A DNA stretch of 64,000 nucleotides, taken from Kitasatospora albolonga. GTDB lineage: Bacteria > Actinomycetota > Actinomycetes > Streptomycetales > Streptomycetaceae. Below are positions 42,723 to 51,925 of the stretch, one piece after another. The DNA is taken from the NCBI GenBank assembly GCA_002082585.1, contig CP020563.1, positions 1,978,001-2,042,000 of the forward strand, written 5' to 3'. The notes below the pieces were generated by a model, which was given only the letters and a program-made list of their open reading frames with translations, ran no database searches and was not told where the DNA came from. How positions within the stretch are numbered: the first letter of the stretch is position 1; each line of letters begins with the position of its first letter. Made by a program: the position numbers and the translations under genes.

Positions 42723-45700
42723 ATGATGACGGCTCATATACCTGCGCCACACGAGCGCAGGCGGCTCAGGTCCGGGGGAAGTTCTCGCACTGTCGTGGGG
42801 ATACTTTCGCTGGCCCTGGCCGCCGGACTGATTCAGGGCGTCGCGGTCGCGGCGCCTGTGCCCGAGACAGTCGGCGAGAAGCCCGCGGCACCGCCCCGCG
42901 CGGTCACCGAAGCCGCCGACCTCCCGTCCGCCCAGGTGGCGGCGCGGTTGTCCGGCAAGCGGGTCGAGGCCCTGTCGGAGCGTACGGAGTCCTCGACGAC
43001 CTGGGCGAACCCGGACGGGTCGGTGACGCTGGACGCCGCGTCCGGGCCGGTGCGCTTCCGGGACGGGGAGACGGACAAGTGGCGGGACATCGACATCGAC
43101 CTGGTGAAGAAGCCGGGCGGTGAAGTGGCGGCCGAAGCACACCCGTTGGGGCTGAAGCTGGCGGGGCGGACGCCCGCGGCCAAGGCGGCGAAGGTGCGGG
43201 CATCGGGCCCGGCCGGGGAGACACAGACCCTCCCGGTCCCCTTGGTCACGCTGGAAGCGGGCGACGACCGGGCGATGACCCTGTCGTGGCGGGGTGCCCT
43301 GCCCGAGCCCACGGTGTCGGGCACGAAGGCCCGGTACGCGAACGCCCTGCCGTCGACGGACCTGATCATCGAGTCGACCCGTACGGGGTTCGAGCAGTTC
43401 CTTGAGCTGAAGGACCGCTCCGCCGTCGACGCGAACGGGTCCACAACGCTGACCCTCGACGCCAAGGGCATCAAGGCCCGCGCCAACGCGGACCGTTCGG
43501 TGACCTTCCTCGACGCGGAGTCCGGCAAGCAGGTGGGCGTGCTGCCCGCGCCGGTGATGTGGGACGCGACGGTCGACCCCGGCTCCGGGGAGCACACCCG
43601 CCGGGCCGATGTCGGGCTGAAGGTGGTCCAGCGCGGTGACGCCGTCGACCTCACCTTCACCCCGGACGCCGAGTTCCTTGCCGATCCGGCAACGAAGTTC
43701 CCCGTGACGGTCGACCCGGCCGTCAACATCGGCGTCGGCTTCGACACGTTCGTCCAGCAGGGGTACGCCACCGATGTGTCGGCCCAGACGGAACTGAAGC
43801 TGGGCAACAACGGGTCGGGTCAGGTGGCCCGTTCGTTCCTGGCCTTCCCGATGGCGAAGATCAAGAACAAGCAGATCCTGGGCGCGAAGCTCAATCTGTG
43901 GAACTTCCACTCCTGGTCCTGCTCGGCACGGAGCTGGGAGGTGTGGACCACCAACTCGGCCTCCACCGCCACCCGGTGGACCGCGCAGCCGAGCTGGAAC
44001 AAGAAGTGGGCCACCTCCACCGCCACGAAGGGTTTCTCGTCCTCGTGCGCGGACGGCTGGGTCAACCAGGACGTCACCGCGATGGCGGCGCACTGGGCGT
44101 CCAACGGGAACAACACCAACACCCTGGGCATCCGGGCGACGAACGAGAGCGACTCGTACGGCTGGAAGCGGTTCAACTCCGGCAACGCGGCCTCCAACAC
44201 CCCGTACCTGTCGGTGACGTACAACACCAAGCCCGGTGCGGCGACCCCCGTCTCCCCGCTGTCGGGCACGGCGACCAGCAACACCCGGCCCACCATCACG
44301 GGCAAGGCCACCGACGCCGACGGCAACACCGTCCAGCTGACGTACGAGATCTGGACCTCCACCGGCACGTCGGCGCTCCAGACCGGCAAGTCGGCCTTCG
44401 TGGCGTCCGGGGCGAACGCCCCGTGGACCCCGCCGACCGCGCTGCCCCAGGGCGCGTACAAGTGGCGGGCCTCGGTCCACGACGGGCAGGCGGCGAACGG
44501 GTCCTGGTCGGCCTGGCAGAACTTCACCGTCGACACCACCGCCCCGGCGAGGACCACCGTCTCCTCCACCGACTTCCCGGCCAGCACCTGGTCGGGTGAG
44601 CCGGACGCGAACGGCGGTTTCTCCGGCTCCTTCACCTTCACCCCGCCGACGAGCGACGTGAAGACGATCGAATACAAGCTGGACAACGGCGCGTGGACCT
44701 CCGCCGCCACGACCGGCGCCGCCGTCACCCGCACACTGAACTTCCCGGCGGGCAAGCACACGGTGGCCACCCGCACCCGGGACGCGGCGGGCAACCTCTC
44801 CGCCGAGAACGCGTACGTGTTCTACGCCGGTTCCGGCGCCGCGCTGGTCTCCCCCGGACAGGGCGACCGCCCGGCGCGCCGGGTGAGCCTGGCGGCCGAG
44901 GGGCAGGCGTCCTACACCGGGGTGACCTACCAGTACCGCCGGGGTGAGACGGACACCTGGAAGAACGTCCCGCTCGCCGATGTGCGCCGGGCCTCGGGCG
45001 GTGCGGCCGTACCGTCCTGGCCGGTCGCGACGGTGAGCGGCCGTCCCGCCGAGCTGACCTGGAACATCACGGACACGCTGGCCGAGGACGGCCCGATCGA
45101 CGTCCGCGCCGCGTTCACCGACGGCTCCACCTCCGCGTACTCGCCGGTCGCCACGGTCACCGTGGACCGCAACGCGGGCACGGCCCCCTCGCAGGACGCC
45201 GGGCCGGGCTCGGTCAACCTGCTGACCGGTGACTACTCCCTGTCGGCGACCGACGCGTCGCTGTTCAGCCTGTCCGTCACGCGTACGGCGTCCTCGCGCC
45301 GCCCCGGGGCGGGGGCCGAACAGGAGGGCCAGGCACCGATCTTCGGTCCGCAGTGGACCTCCGGGACCACGGCCGAGATCACCGAGTCCGACTGGTCCTA
45401 TCTGAAGAAGACCTCCGCCACCTCCGTGGCCCTGGTCGACGTGGACGGTGAGGGGACCGGCTTCACCGCGACCAGCGGCGGCGGCTGGAAGCCGGAGCCG
45501 GGGTCCGAGGACCTGACCCTGACCGGTTCGCTGACCGGCTCGTTCACCCTCAAGGACACCGAAGGCACCCTGACCGTCTTCACCAAGCCGGACGCGGCGG
45601 CCACCGCCTGGCAGGTGGCCACCACGAGCGAGGAGGGCATGGCGCAGTCGACGACCACGGTGATCTCCGAGACCGTGACCGTCGGCGGGAAGAAGCTCGC

Positions 45701-48700
45701 CCGCCCGAAGCGGATCATCGCGCCGACCTCGGCCGTCTCCGCGGCCACCTGCGCGGCCTCGCTGACCGCGAAGGGCTGCCGGGCGCTGGAGTTCGTCTAC
45801 GCCACCGCCACCACGGCCACCGGCACGGACCTCGGCGACTTCGCCGGGCAGGTCAGCTCGATCCGGGGCTGGTCCACCGAACCCGGCGCGGCGGTCGCCG
45901 AGTACAAGACCCTCCAGGTCTTCCGCTACGACACCTCCGGCCGCCTGCGCGAGGCGTGGAACCCCCGCATCACCCCCTCCCTCAAGACCCAGTACACCTA
46001 CGACAGCGCGGGCCGCATCACCTCCCTGACCCCGCCGGGCGAGCTGCCCTGGTCGTTCACCTACGGCAAGGCGGGCAACGCCGCCACCGCCGGTGACGGC
46101 ATGCTGCTGAAGGCCAACCGCAGCGGCCTCCAGCAGGGTTCCAAGGACATCGTGTCCGGGACCGCGTCGACGAGCATCGTCTACGACGTACCGCTGACCG
46201 GCGCCAAGTCCCCGTACCAGCTGGGCGCTTCGGACGTGGCGGCGTGGGGCCAGAGCGACGCCCCGACCGACGCGACCGCCGTCCTCCCGGCCGACGCGGT
46301 CCCCTCCGCGCACTCCGGCGACCAGCTGGGCGTGAGCGACTACCGCCGTGCCTCGATCACCTACACCAACGCCTCCGGGCGCCAGGTGAACGCGGCCGAG
46401 CCGGGCGGGAACATCACCACGACCGAGTACGACCGCTTCGGCAACACCGTGCGTGAGCTGACGGCGGGCAACCGGGCGCTCGCGCTCGGCGCCACGGCCG
46501 CCGACCGGGACACCCTGACCGACCTGGACATCATCGGCCTGTCCACCCAGGACCGCGCCGACCTGCTCGCCACGGTCTCCGTGTACGACGCCAAGGGGAT
46601 GCGGGAACAGCAGGAGCTGGGCCCGCTGCGCCGGATCGCGGTGAACGGGAGCGGCGGTTCGGCCGTGGCCCGCGCCTGGACGGTCAACGAGTACGACGCC
46701 GGGCGTCCCACCGACGGCACGGCGACCGTGGAACACCAGGTCACCAAGGCGACCACCGGCGCCCAGATCCTCGGCACCACCACGATGACCGAGGGCCGCA
46801 CCACCCAGACCGTGTACGACTGGGTCAAGGGCCTGCCGGTCAGGACCGTCAAGGACCCGGGCGGCCTGGCCATCACGGACACCACCGAGTACGACGCCCA
46901 GGGCCGCGTCACCAAGCAGTTGCTGCCCGGGGCCACCGGCACCGACGCCGGAACCCGGGTCACCACCTACTGGTCCGCCACCGGCACCGGCGCCTGCCAG
47001 GGCCGCCCCGAATGGGCCGACCAGGTCTGCACGACCGGACCGGCCGGGGCCGTCACCGGCGGCGGCTCCCATCCGTCGCAGCTCCCCGTCACCACCACCG
47101 AGTACGACTGGTGGGGCAGCCCGGCCAAGGTCACCGAGACCGCCAACGGGGTCACCCGCACCACGGTGACCACGTACGACAACGCGGGCCGCTCGGTCCG
47201 GAGCGCCACGACCGGCGGGCTCGGCCAGGCGGTCCCGGAGTCCACGACCGCGTACGACCCGGCCACCGGCCAGACGGTGCAGACCGTCTCGCCGACCGGT
47301 GGGACGATCACGAAGGAGCTCGACAAGCTCGGCCGCCAGATCTCCTACACCGACGCCGACGGCGGGGTGACCCGGACCGAGTACGACCTGCTGAACCGGC
47401 CGGTCAAGACCACCGACTCGGTGCCGTCCACGGTGACGCACACCTATGACACGGCCGTGGAACCCCGCGGTCTGGTCACCCGGACGACGGACTCGGTCGC
47501 CGGCACCTTCGAGGCGCGCTACGACGCCGACGGGTCCGTCGCCACCGAGAAGCTGCCCGGCGGCTACACCCTCACCATCGAGGAGGACACCGCGGGAGCG
47601 GCCGTCTCCCGCGTCTACACCCGCGACAGCGACGGCCTGGTCGTCACCGCCGACACGGTCGACCGTTCGGTCCACGGCCAGGTCACGGCACACTCCGGCT
47701 GGTCCTCCCAGGAGTACGCCTACGACGCCACGGGCCGTCTGACCACCGTCGCCGACACCGACGGCGAGGTCTGCACCCGCCGTGCCTACGCGTTCGACAA
47801 GCGCACCAACCGCACCTCCCTGACCACCGCGGAAGGCGCCGAGGGCGCCGACTGCCCGACCACCGGAGGGACCTCCACCACCTACACCTACGACAGCGCC
47901 GACCGGCTGCTCGGCACCGGATACGTCTACGACGCCTTCGGCCGCACCACCGCTCTGCCCGGGGTCCAGATCGGCTACTACGCCAACGACCTGGTCCACC
48001 AGGAGACCGCGGGCGACCGGCGCCAGACCTGGCAGCTCGACGCGGACCTGCGCCTGCGCTCGTGGACCGTCGACGAGCGGACCGACGGCACCTGGAACCG
48101 TACGGCCGCCAAGGTCAACCACTACGGCGGCGAGGGGGACAACCCCCGCTGGATCACCGAGAACGCCACCGAGGGCACCGTCAGCCGCAACGTGACCTCG
48201 GCGGGCGGCGATCTCGCCGCCACCACGGGCGGGACGGGCGACACCGTCCTCCAGCTGACCAACATCCACGGCGACGTCGCCCTCCAGCTCCCGCTGGACC
48301 CGGCCGACGCCCCGCTGGTCCTGGACAACGACGAGTACGGCAACCCGCGCGCCGACCAGCCCGCCGTCCGCTACAACTGGCTCGGCGGCAAGCAGCGTTC
48401 CACCGAGACCCTCACCGGCCTCACGCTCATGGGCGTCCGCCTCTACAACCCGGTCACCGGACGCTTCCTCTCCATCGACCCGGTGTACGGCGGCGGTGAC
48501 AACCGCTACGGCTACCCGGGCGACCCCGTCAACCAGTTCGACCTGGACGGCAAGGCGTGGTGGACGAAGCGCGCCAAGAGGAAGGCCAGCTGGTGGGGCG
48601 GCCGGATCTACCGCGCGTACAACCGCTACCAGGCCCGCGGGGCCGGCGTCGTCACCGCCGGATTCAGCCGGAACCTGGGATACCGGTGCACCTACCGGCA

Positions 48701-48959
48701 CGGAATGCGGCACTGCTCCGGCGGGATGCTGCTCCACAACCGCAAGGGGACGACCGTGGGAACGACCTTCCTCTCCAGGGGCTCCAGACACGCGTCCCCG
48801 GAGTTCATGAGGCACGAGAAGCGCCACCGCAGCCAGTGGAAGCGCTACGGGCTGAGATTCGGCTACATGTACTTCCGAGCGGGCGTCGACCCGTGCCACA
48901 ACAAGTGGGAGCGGCGCGCCGGATACCAGGACGGGGGCTATAAGCAGTGCATCCGCTAG
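42723..48959 (+). CDS. Secreted RHS-repeat protein with HExxH toxin tip
   Basis: A 2078-residue protein. A signal peptide (about 1-45, ending AVAVAAP) is followed by a DNRLRE-type beta domain (about 330-500), fibronectin-like domains (about 510-720), and a long RHS/YD-repeat barrel (about 1050-1920: repeated TTEYDxxGNxxxxT, TYDSAGRL motifs) that ends in the conserved GVRLYNPVTGRFLSIDP at 1904. Residues about 1944-2078 are a variable tip: basic segment, CTYRHGMRHCSGG, then HEKRH (2031-2035, an HExxH zinc-protease motif) and a DPCHNKWE that may supply a further ligand. Such proteins are cleaved and deliver the tip to neighbouring cells. The ATG pair at 42723/42726 follows GAGG. Confidence 0.92.
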   Translation: MMTAHIPAPHERRRLRSGGSSRTVVGILSLALAAGLIQGVAVAAPVPETVGEKPAAPPRAVTEAADLPSAQVAARLSGKRVEALSERTESSTTWANPDGSVTLDAASGPVRFRDGETDKWRDIDIDLVKKPGGEVAAEAHPLGLKLAGRTPAAKAAKVRASGPAGETQTLPVPLVTLEAGDDRAMTLSWRGALPEPTVSGTKARYANALPSTDLIIESTRTGFEQFLELKDRSAVDANGSTTLTLDAKGIKARANADRSVTFLDAESGKQVGVLPAPVMWDATVDPGSGEHTRRADVGLKVVQRGDAVDLTFTPDAEFLADPATKFPVTVDPAVNIGVGFDTFVQQGYATDVSAQTELKLGNNGSGQVARSFLAFPMAKIKNKQILGAKLNLWNFHSWSCSARSWEVWTTNSASTATRWTAQPSWNKKWATSTATKGFSSSCADGWVNQDVTAMAAHWASNGNNTNTLGIRATNESDSYGWKRFNSGNAASNTPYLSVTYNTKPGAATPVSPLSGTATSNTRPTITGKATDADGNTVQLTYEIWTSTGTSALQTGKSAFVASGANAPWTPPTALPQGAYKWRASVHDGQAANGSWSAWQNFTVDTTAPARTTVSSTDFPASTWSGEPDANGGFSGSFTFTPPTSDVKTIEYKLDNGAWTSAATTGAAVTRTLNFPAGKHTVATRTRDAAGNLSAENAYVFYAGSGAALVSPGQGDRPARRVSLAAEGQASYTGVTYQYRRGETDTWKNVPLADVRRASGGAAVPSWPVATVSGRPAELTWNITDTLAEDGPIDVRAAFTDGSTSAYSPVATVTVDRNAGTAPSQDAGPGSVNLLTGDYSLSATDASLFSLSVTRTASSRRPGAGAEQEGQAPIFGPQWTSGTTAEITESDWSYLKKTSATSVALVDVDGEGTGFTATSGGGWKPEPGSEDLTLTGSLTGSFTLKDTEGTLTVFTKPDAAATAWQVATTSEEGMAQSTTTVISETVTVGGKKLARPKRIIAPTSAVSAATCAASLTAKGCRALEFVYATATTATGTDLGDFAGQVSSIRGWSTEPGAAVAEYKTLQVFRYDTSGRLREAWNPRITPSLKTQYTYDSAGRITSLTPPGELPWSFTYGKAGNAATAGDGMLLKANRSGLQQGSKDIVSGTASTSIVYDVPLTGAKSPYQLGASDVAAWGQSDAPTDATAVLPADAVPSAHSGDQLGVSDYRRASITYTNASGRQVNAAEPGGNITTTEYDRFGNTVRELTAGNRALALGATAADRDTLTDLDIIGLSTQDRADLLATVSVYDAKGMREQQELGPLRRIAVNGSGGSAVARAWTVNEYDAGRPTDGTATVEHQVTKATTGAQILGTTTMTEGRTTQTVYDWVKGLPVRTVKDPGGLAITDTTEYDAQGRVTKQLLPGATGTDAGTRVTTYWSATGTGACQGRPEWADQVCTTGPAGAVTGGGSHPSQLPVTTTEYDWWGSPAKVTETANGVTRTTVTTYDNAGRSVRSATTGGLGQAVPESTTAYDPATGQTVQTVSPTGGTITKELDKLGRQISYTDADGGVTRTEYDLLNRPVKTTDSVPSTVTHTYDTAVEPRGLVTRTTDSVAGTFEARYDADGSVATEKLPGGYTLTIEEDTAGAAVSRVYTRDSDGLVVTADTVDRSVHGQVTAHSGWSSQEYAYDATGRLTTVADTDGEVCTRRAYAFDKRTNRTSLTTAEGAEGADCPTTGGTSTTYTYDSADRLLGTGYVYDAFGRTTALPGVQIGYYANDLVHQETAGDRRQTWQLDADLRLRSWTVDERTDGTWNRTAAKVNHYGGEGDNPRWITENATEGTVSRNVTSAGGDLAATTGGTGDTVLQLTNIHGDVALQLPLDPADAPLVLDNDEYGNPRADQPAVRYNWLGGKQRSTETLTGLTLMGVRLYNPVTGRFLSIDPVYGGGDNRYGYPGDPVNQFDLDGKAWWTKRAKRKASWWGGRIYRAYNRYQARGAGVVTAGFSRNLGYRCTYRHGMRHCSGGMLLHNRKGTTVGTTFLSRGSRHASPEFMRHEKRHRSQWKRYGLRFGYMYFRAGVDPCHNKWERRAGYQDGGYKQCIR

Positions 48960-49495
48960 AAGCACGGAGGAGACGCGAACGCACGGTCCTCATCTCCGTG
49001 TTCGCGTCCCTCGGTGTGGTGGTGCTGGCCGCTGTCGGGTTCTTCGTGTACCTGATCCACATCATGTCCGATCCGATCAGCCCCGCTCTCCTGGGAATGC
49101 GGATCGACGGCGACAGAGTCACGGTCAAGGCCGGTCAGTGCCCGGAGGAACGGGTGCGACGGGTCGAGGTCTGGGACTCGGACACGGAGCGCCTTCTGTG
49201 GCGCGGCGGCAAGCCGGTCACCGACGAGGGCAAGCGTGGTCTGCTCACCCTCTGGGACGGGGAGGCGTACCGGACGTCCAGCCCGGCGGCCCAACCGTCC
49301 GAGCTGCCCGAGGCGCTCGACGTCCTCGTCGAATCCGATCCCTACGGCGGGCCGGACGGAGTGTTCAGCATCACCGAGGTACGGGCCGCCGACCTGGGTC
49401 CCGGGTCGTACTGGACCCGTGACGGCGTCAGGACGGCCGCGGAGCTCGACGCCGTCCAGGACTGCGGAGGTACGGACGAGTCACCGGAGCCGTAA
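48947..49495 (+). CDS. Candidate RHS immunity protein, membrane-anchored
   Basis: A 182-residue protein from GTG 48947, overlapping the end of the RHS gene by 13 bp, with GGGGG about 9 bases upstream. A charged N-terminus MHPLEARRRRERT is followed by one membrane helix (about 14-37), then an extracytoplasmic domain rich in Asp/Glu with two cysteines (GQC and QDC). No family is recognised. Its position directly after the toxin tip and coupled translation are the standard arrangement of immunity genes; function is inference. A strong terminator follows. Confidence 0.7.
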   Translation: MHPLEARRRRERTVLISVFASLGVVVLAAVGFFVYLIHIMSDPISPALLGMRIDGDRVTVKAGQCPEERVRRVEVWDSDTERLLWRGGKPVTDEGKRGLLTLWDGEAYRTSSPAAQPSELPEALDVLVESDPYGGPDGVFSITEVRAADLGPGSYWTRDGVRTAAELDAVQDCGGTDESPEP

Positions 49496-49521
49496 CACCG
49501 GGCCCTGGTGACGGAAACACG

Positions 49522-49561
49522 GTTCGGCGCGGCACCTGCATCGGCAGGTGCCGCGCCGAAC
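49522..49561 (+). terminator. Terminator of the RHS/immunity operon
   Basis: Perfect 18-bp arms GTTCGGCGCGGCACCTGC (49522-49539) and its complement (49544-49561) around a 4-base loop, about 26 bases after the stop. Confidence 0.9.
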
Positions 49562-49705
49562 GCGTTCCACCGTCGGGAGCCGTGCCGTCAGGTCCTGCCG
49601 GTCGGGCCCCGCCCCTTCGGGCAGGAGTGCGGGCAGCCCCGATATCGGATGCCCGGGTCCACCCGCCCCACCGATCCCCCGGCCCGATAAGGCAGTCTTG
49701 TCCTC

Positions 49706-50905
49706 GTGCCCCGACCCGATCCTGAGCAGCCCCCCGCCCACGACGCCCACCTGCATGCCGCGACCCTGAAACGGCTGGAGCAGTCCTCCGGCCGACTGGC
49801 CGCGAACGCGATTGCCCGTATGGACGAATCGCTGCCGTGGTACCGGGCGATGCCCCCGGAGAACCGGTCCTGGATCGGCCTGGTCGCCCAGGCCGGTATC
49901 GCGGCGTTCACCGAGTGGTTCCGGCATCCGGAGACCCCGCAGGCGATCTCGACCGATGTGTTCGGCACCGCCCCGCGCGAGCTGACCCGGGCGATCACCC
50001 TGCGGCAGACCGTCGAGATGGTGCGGACGACGATCGAGGTCATGGAGGCCGCGATCGAGGAGGTGGCGGCGCCGGGCGACGAGTCGGTGCTGCGGGAGGC
50101 CCTGCTCGTCTACGCGCGGGAGATCGCCTTCGCCACCGCCCAGGTCTACGCCCAGGCCGCCGAGGCCCGGGGCGCCTGGGACGCGCGGCTGGAGTCGCTC
50201 GTGGTGAACGCGGTGCTCTCCGGCGAGGCCGACGAGGGGGCTGTGTCCCGGGCCGCCGCGCTCGGCTGGAACTCGCCCGAGCACGTCTGCGTCATCCTCG
50301 GCACCGCGCCCGACGGGGACAGCGAGCTGACCGTGGAGGCGATCCGGCGGGCCGCCCGGCACGCCAAGCTCCAGGTCCTCACCGGGGTGCTCGGCAACCG
50401 GCTCGTCGTCATCGCGGGCGGCAGCGACAACCCGCTCCAGGTGGCGAAGGGCCTGATCGGGCCGTACGCGGCCGGGCCGGTGGTCGCCGGACCCGTGGTG
50501 CCGGACCTGCTGGCCGCCACCCGGTCCGCGCAGGCGGCGGCGGCCGGGCTGAAGGCGTGCCTGGCGTGGCAGGACGCGCCGCGCCCGGTCCTGGCGGACG
50601 ATCTCCTGCCGGAGCGGGCGATGGCCGGGGACCCTGCCGCGCGGGACCAGTTGGTGGAGGAGATCTACAGACCGCTGGAGGAAGCCGGTTCGGCGCTCCT
50701 GGAGACGCTGAGTGTCTATCTGGAGCAGGCGAGCAGTCTGGAGGGAGCGGCACGGATGCTTTTCGTGCATCCCAACACCGTGCGCTACCGGCTGCGACGT
50801 GTGACCGACGTCACCGGGTGGTCACCCTCCGATGTCCGATCGGCGTTCACCCTGCGGATCGCCCTGATTCTGGGGCGCTTGGCCGCGGCGGATCAGCAGT
50901 CCTAG
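49706..50905 (+). CDS. fasR: FasR, PucR-type activator of fatty acid synthesis
   Basis: A 399-residue PucR/CdaR-like regulator. Its N-terminal part is a GAF-like/PucR sensor region and the C-terminal HTH (about 365-395) is GAARMLFVHPNTVRYRLRR. Position directly before fabD-fabH-acpP-fabF identifies it as FasR, which in S. coelicolor binds the fabD promoter and activates the fab genes. GTG 49706. A perfect palindrome follows in the 84-bp gap to fabD. Confidence 0.93.
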   Translation: MPRPDPEQPPAHDAHLHAATLKRLEQSSGRLAANAIARMDESLPWYRAMPPENRSWIGLVAQAGIAAFTEWFRHPETPQAISTDVFGTAPRELTRAITLRQTVEMVRTTIEVMEAAIEEVAAPGDESVLREALLVYAREIAFATAQVYAQAAEARGAWDARLESLVVNAVLSGEADEGAVSRAAALGWNSPEHVCVILGTAPDGDSELTVEAIRRAARHAKLQVLTGVLGNRLVVIAGGSDNPLQVAKGLIGPYAAGPVVAGPVVPDLLAATRSAQAAAAGLKACLAWQDAPRPVLADDLLPERAMAGDPAARDQLVEEIYRPLEEAGSALLETLSVYLEQASSLEGAARMLFVHPNTVRYRLRRVTDVTGWSPSDVRSAFTLRIALILGRLAAADQQS

Positions 50906-50909
50906 ACTT

Positions 50910-50926
50910 TTGTTGAACTTCAACAA
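50910..50926. promoter_or_regulatory. Perfect palindrome upstream of fabD, candidate FasR site
   Basis: TTGTTGAA-C-TTCAACAA is a perfect 17-bp palindrome starting 5 bases after the fasR stop and about 70 bases before fabD. Its AT-rich, symmetric sequence stands out in the GC-rich surroundings. Confidence 0.7.
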
Positions 50927-50994
50927 TTCCCCTGACGGTTCTTCGTCCCTGTCCCCACGGGCGTACCGAGCCGTCCACAAGAGAGAGTGTGAGG

Positions 50995-51912
50995 GTGCTC
51001 GTACTCGTCGCTCCCGGCCAAGGCGCTCAGACGCCCGGCTTCCTGACTCCCTGGCTCGACCTCCCCGGTGCCTCCGACCGCATCGCGGCCTGGTCCGACG
51101 CCATCGGGCTCGACCTTGCCCACTACGGCACGCAGGCCGACGCGGACGAGATCCGCGACACGGCCGTGGCCCAGCCGCTCCTGGTCGCCGCCGGACTGCT
51201 CTCGGCCGCCGCCCTGGACGCCGTCTCCCCCGATGTCGTCGCGGGTCACAGCGTCGGTGAGATCACCGCCGCCGCGATCGCGGGCGTCATCGACGACGAG
51301 GCGGCGCTCCGCTTCGTCCGTACCCGGGGGCTCGGCATGGCCGAGGCCGCCGCGGTCACCGAGACCGGGATGGCGGCCCTGCTCGGCGGCGACCCCGCCG
51401 TGACGGTCCCGCACCTGGAGAAGCTCGGCCTGACCCCCGCCAACGTCAACGGGGCCGGCCAGATCGTCGCCGCCGGTACCGCGGCCCAGCTCGCCGCCCT
51501 GGAGGCCGACAAGCCCGAGGGCGTACGCCGGGTCGTCGCGCTGAAGGTGGCGGGCGCGTTCCACACGCACCACATGGCCCCGGCCGTGGAGAAGCTCCGC
51601 GCGGCCGTCGGGGACCTCACGGTCACCGACCCGACCCTGCGGTACGTGTCCAACGCCGACGGCCACACCGTCGCCACCGGTACCGAGGTCATCGCCCGGC
51701 TGGTCGGCCAGGTCGCCAACCCGGTCCGCTGGGACCTGTGCATGGAGACGTTCCAGGAGCTCGGCGTCACCGCGCTGGTGGAGCTGAGCCCCGGCGGCAC
51801 CCTGACCGGACTCGCCAAGCGCGCGCTGCCCGGTGTGAAGACTCTCGCGCTCAAGACCCCCGACGACCTCGATGCCGCCCGCGCGCTCATCTCCGAGCAC
51901 GCGGGCGCCTAA
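50995..51912 (+). CDS. fabD: Malonyl-CoA:ACP transacylase
   Basis: About 305 residues. FabD loads malonate onto AcpP. The GHSVGE elbow places the acyl-enzyme Ser at 86 and the partner His in GAFHTHHM at 190; PGQGAQTPGF starts the family. GTG 50995 is preferred because GAGAGAG lies 7 bases upstream, giving VLVLVAPGQ; GTG 50989 is in frame. First gene of the operon with fabH, acpP and fabF; gaps of 13, 65 and 76 bp follow. Confidence 0.96.
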   Translation: MLVLVAPGQGAQTPGFLTPWLDLPGASDRIAAWSDAIGLDLAHYGTQADADEIRDTAVAQPLLVAAGLLSAAALDAVSPDVVAGHSVGEITAAAIAGVIDDEAALRFVRTRGLGMAEAAAVTETGMAALLGGDPAVTVPHLEKLGLTPANVNGAGQIVAAGTAAQLAALEADKPEGVRRVVALKVAGAFHTHHMAPAVEKLRAAVGDLTVTDPTLRYVSNADGHTVATGTEVIARLVGQVANPVRWDLCMETFQELGVTALVELSPGGTLTGLAKRALPGVKTLALKTPDDLDAARALISEHAGA

Positions 51913-51925
51913 GGAGCCCGAGAGC

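Noticed and set aside
42597..48965. Long antisense reading frame over the RHS gene (about 2100 codons)
   Set aside because: It is the high-GC mirror of the RHS coding frame and has arginine/glycine/valine-rich, domain-free sequence; the plus-strand frame has a signal peptide, RHS motifs and a ribosome site.
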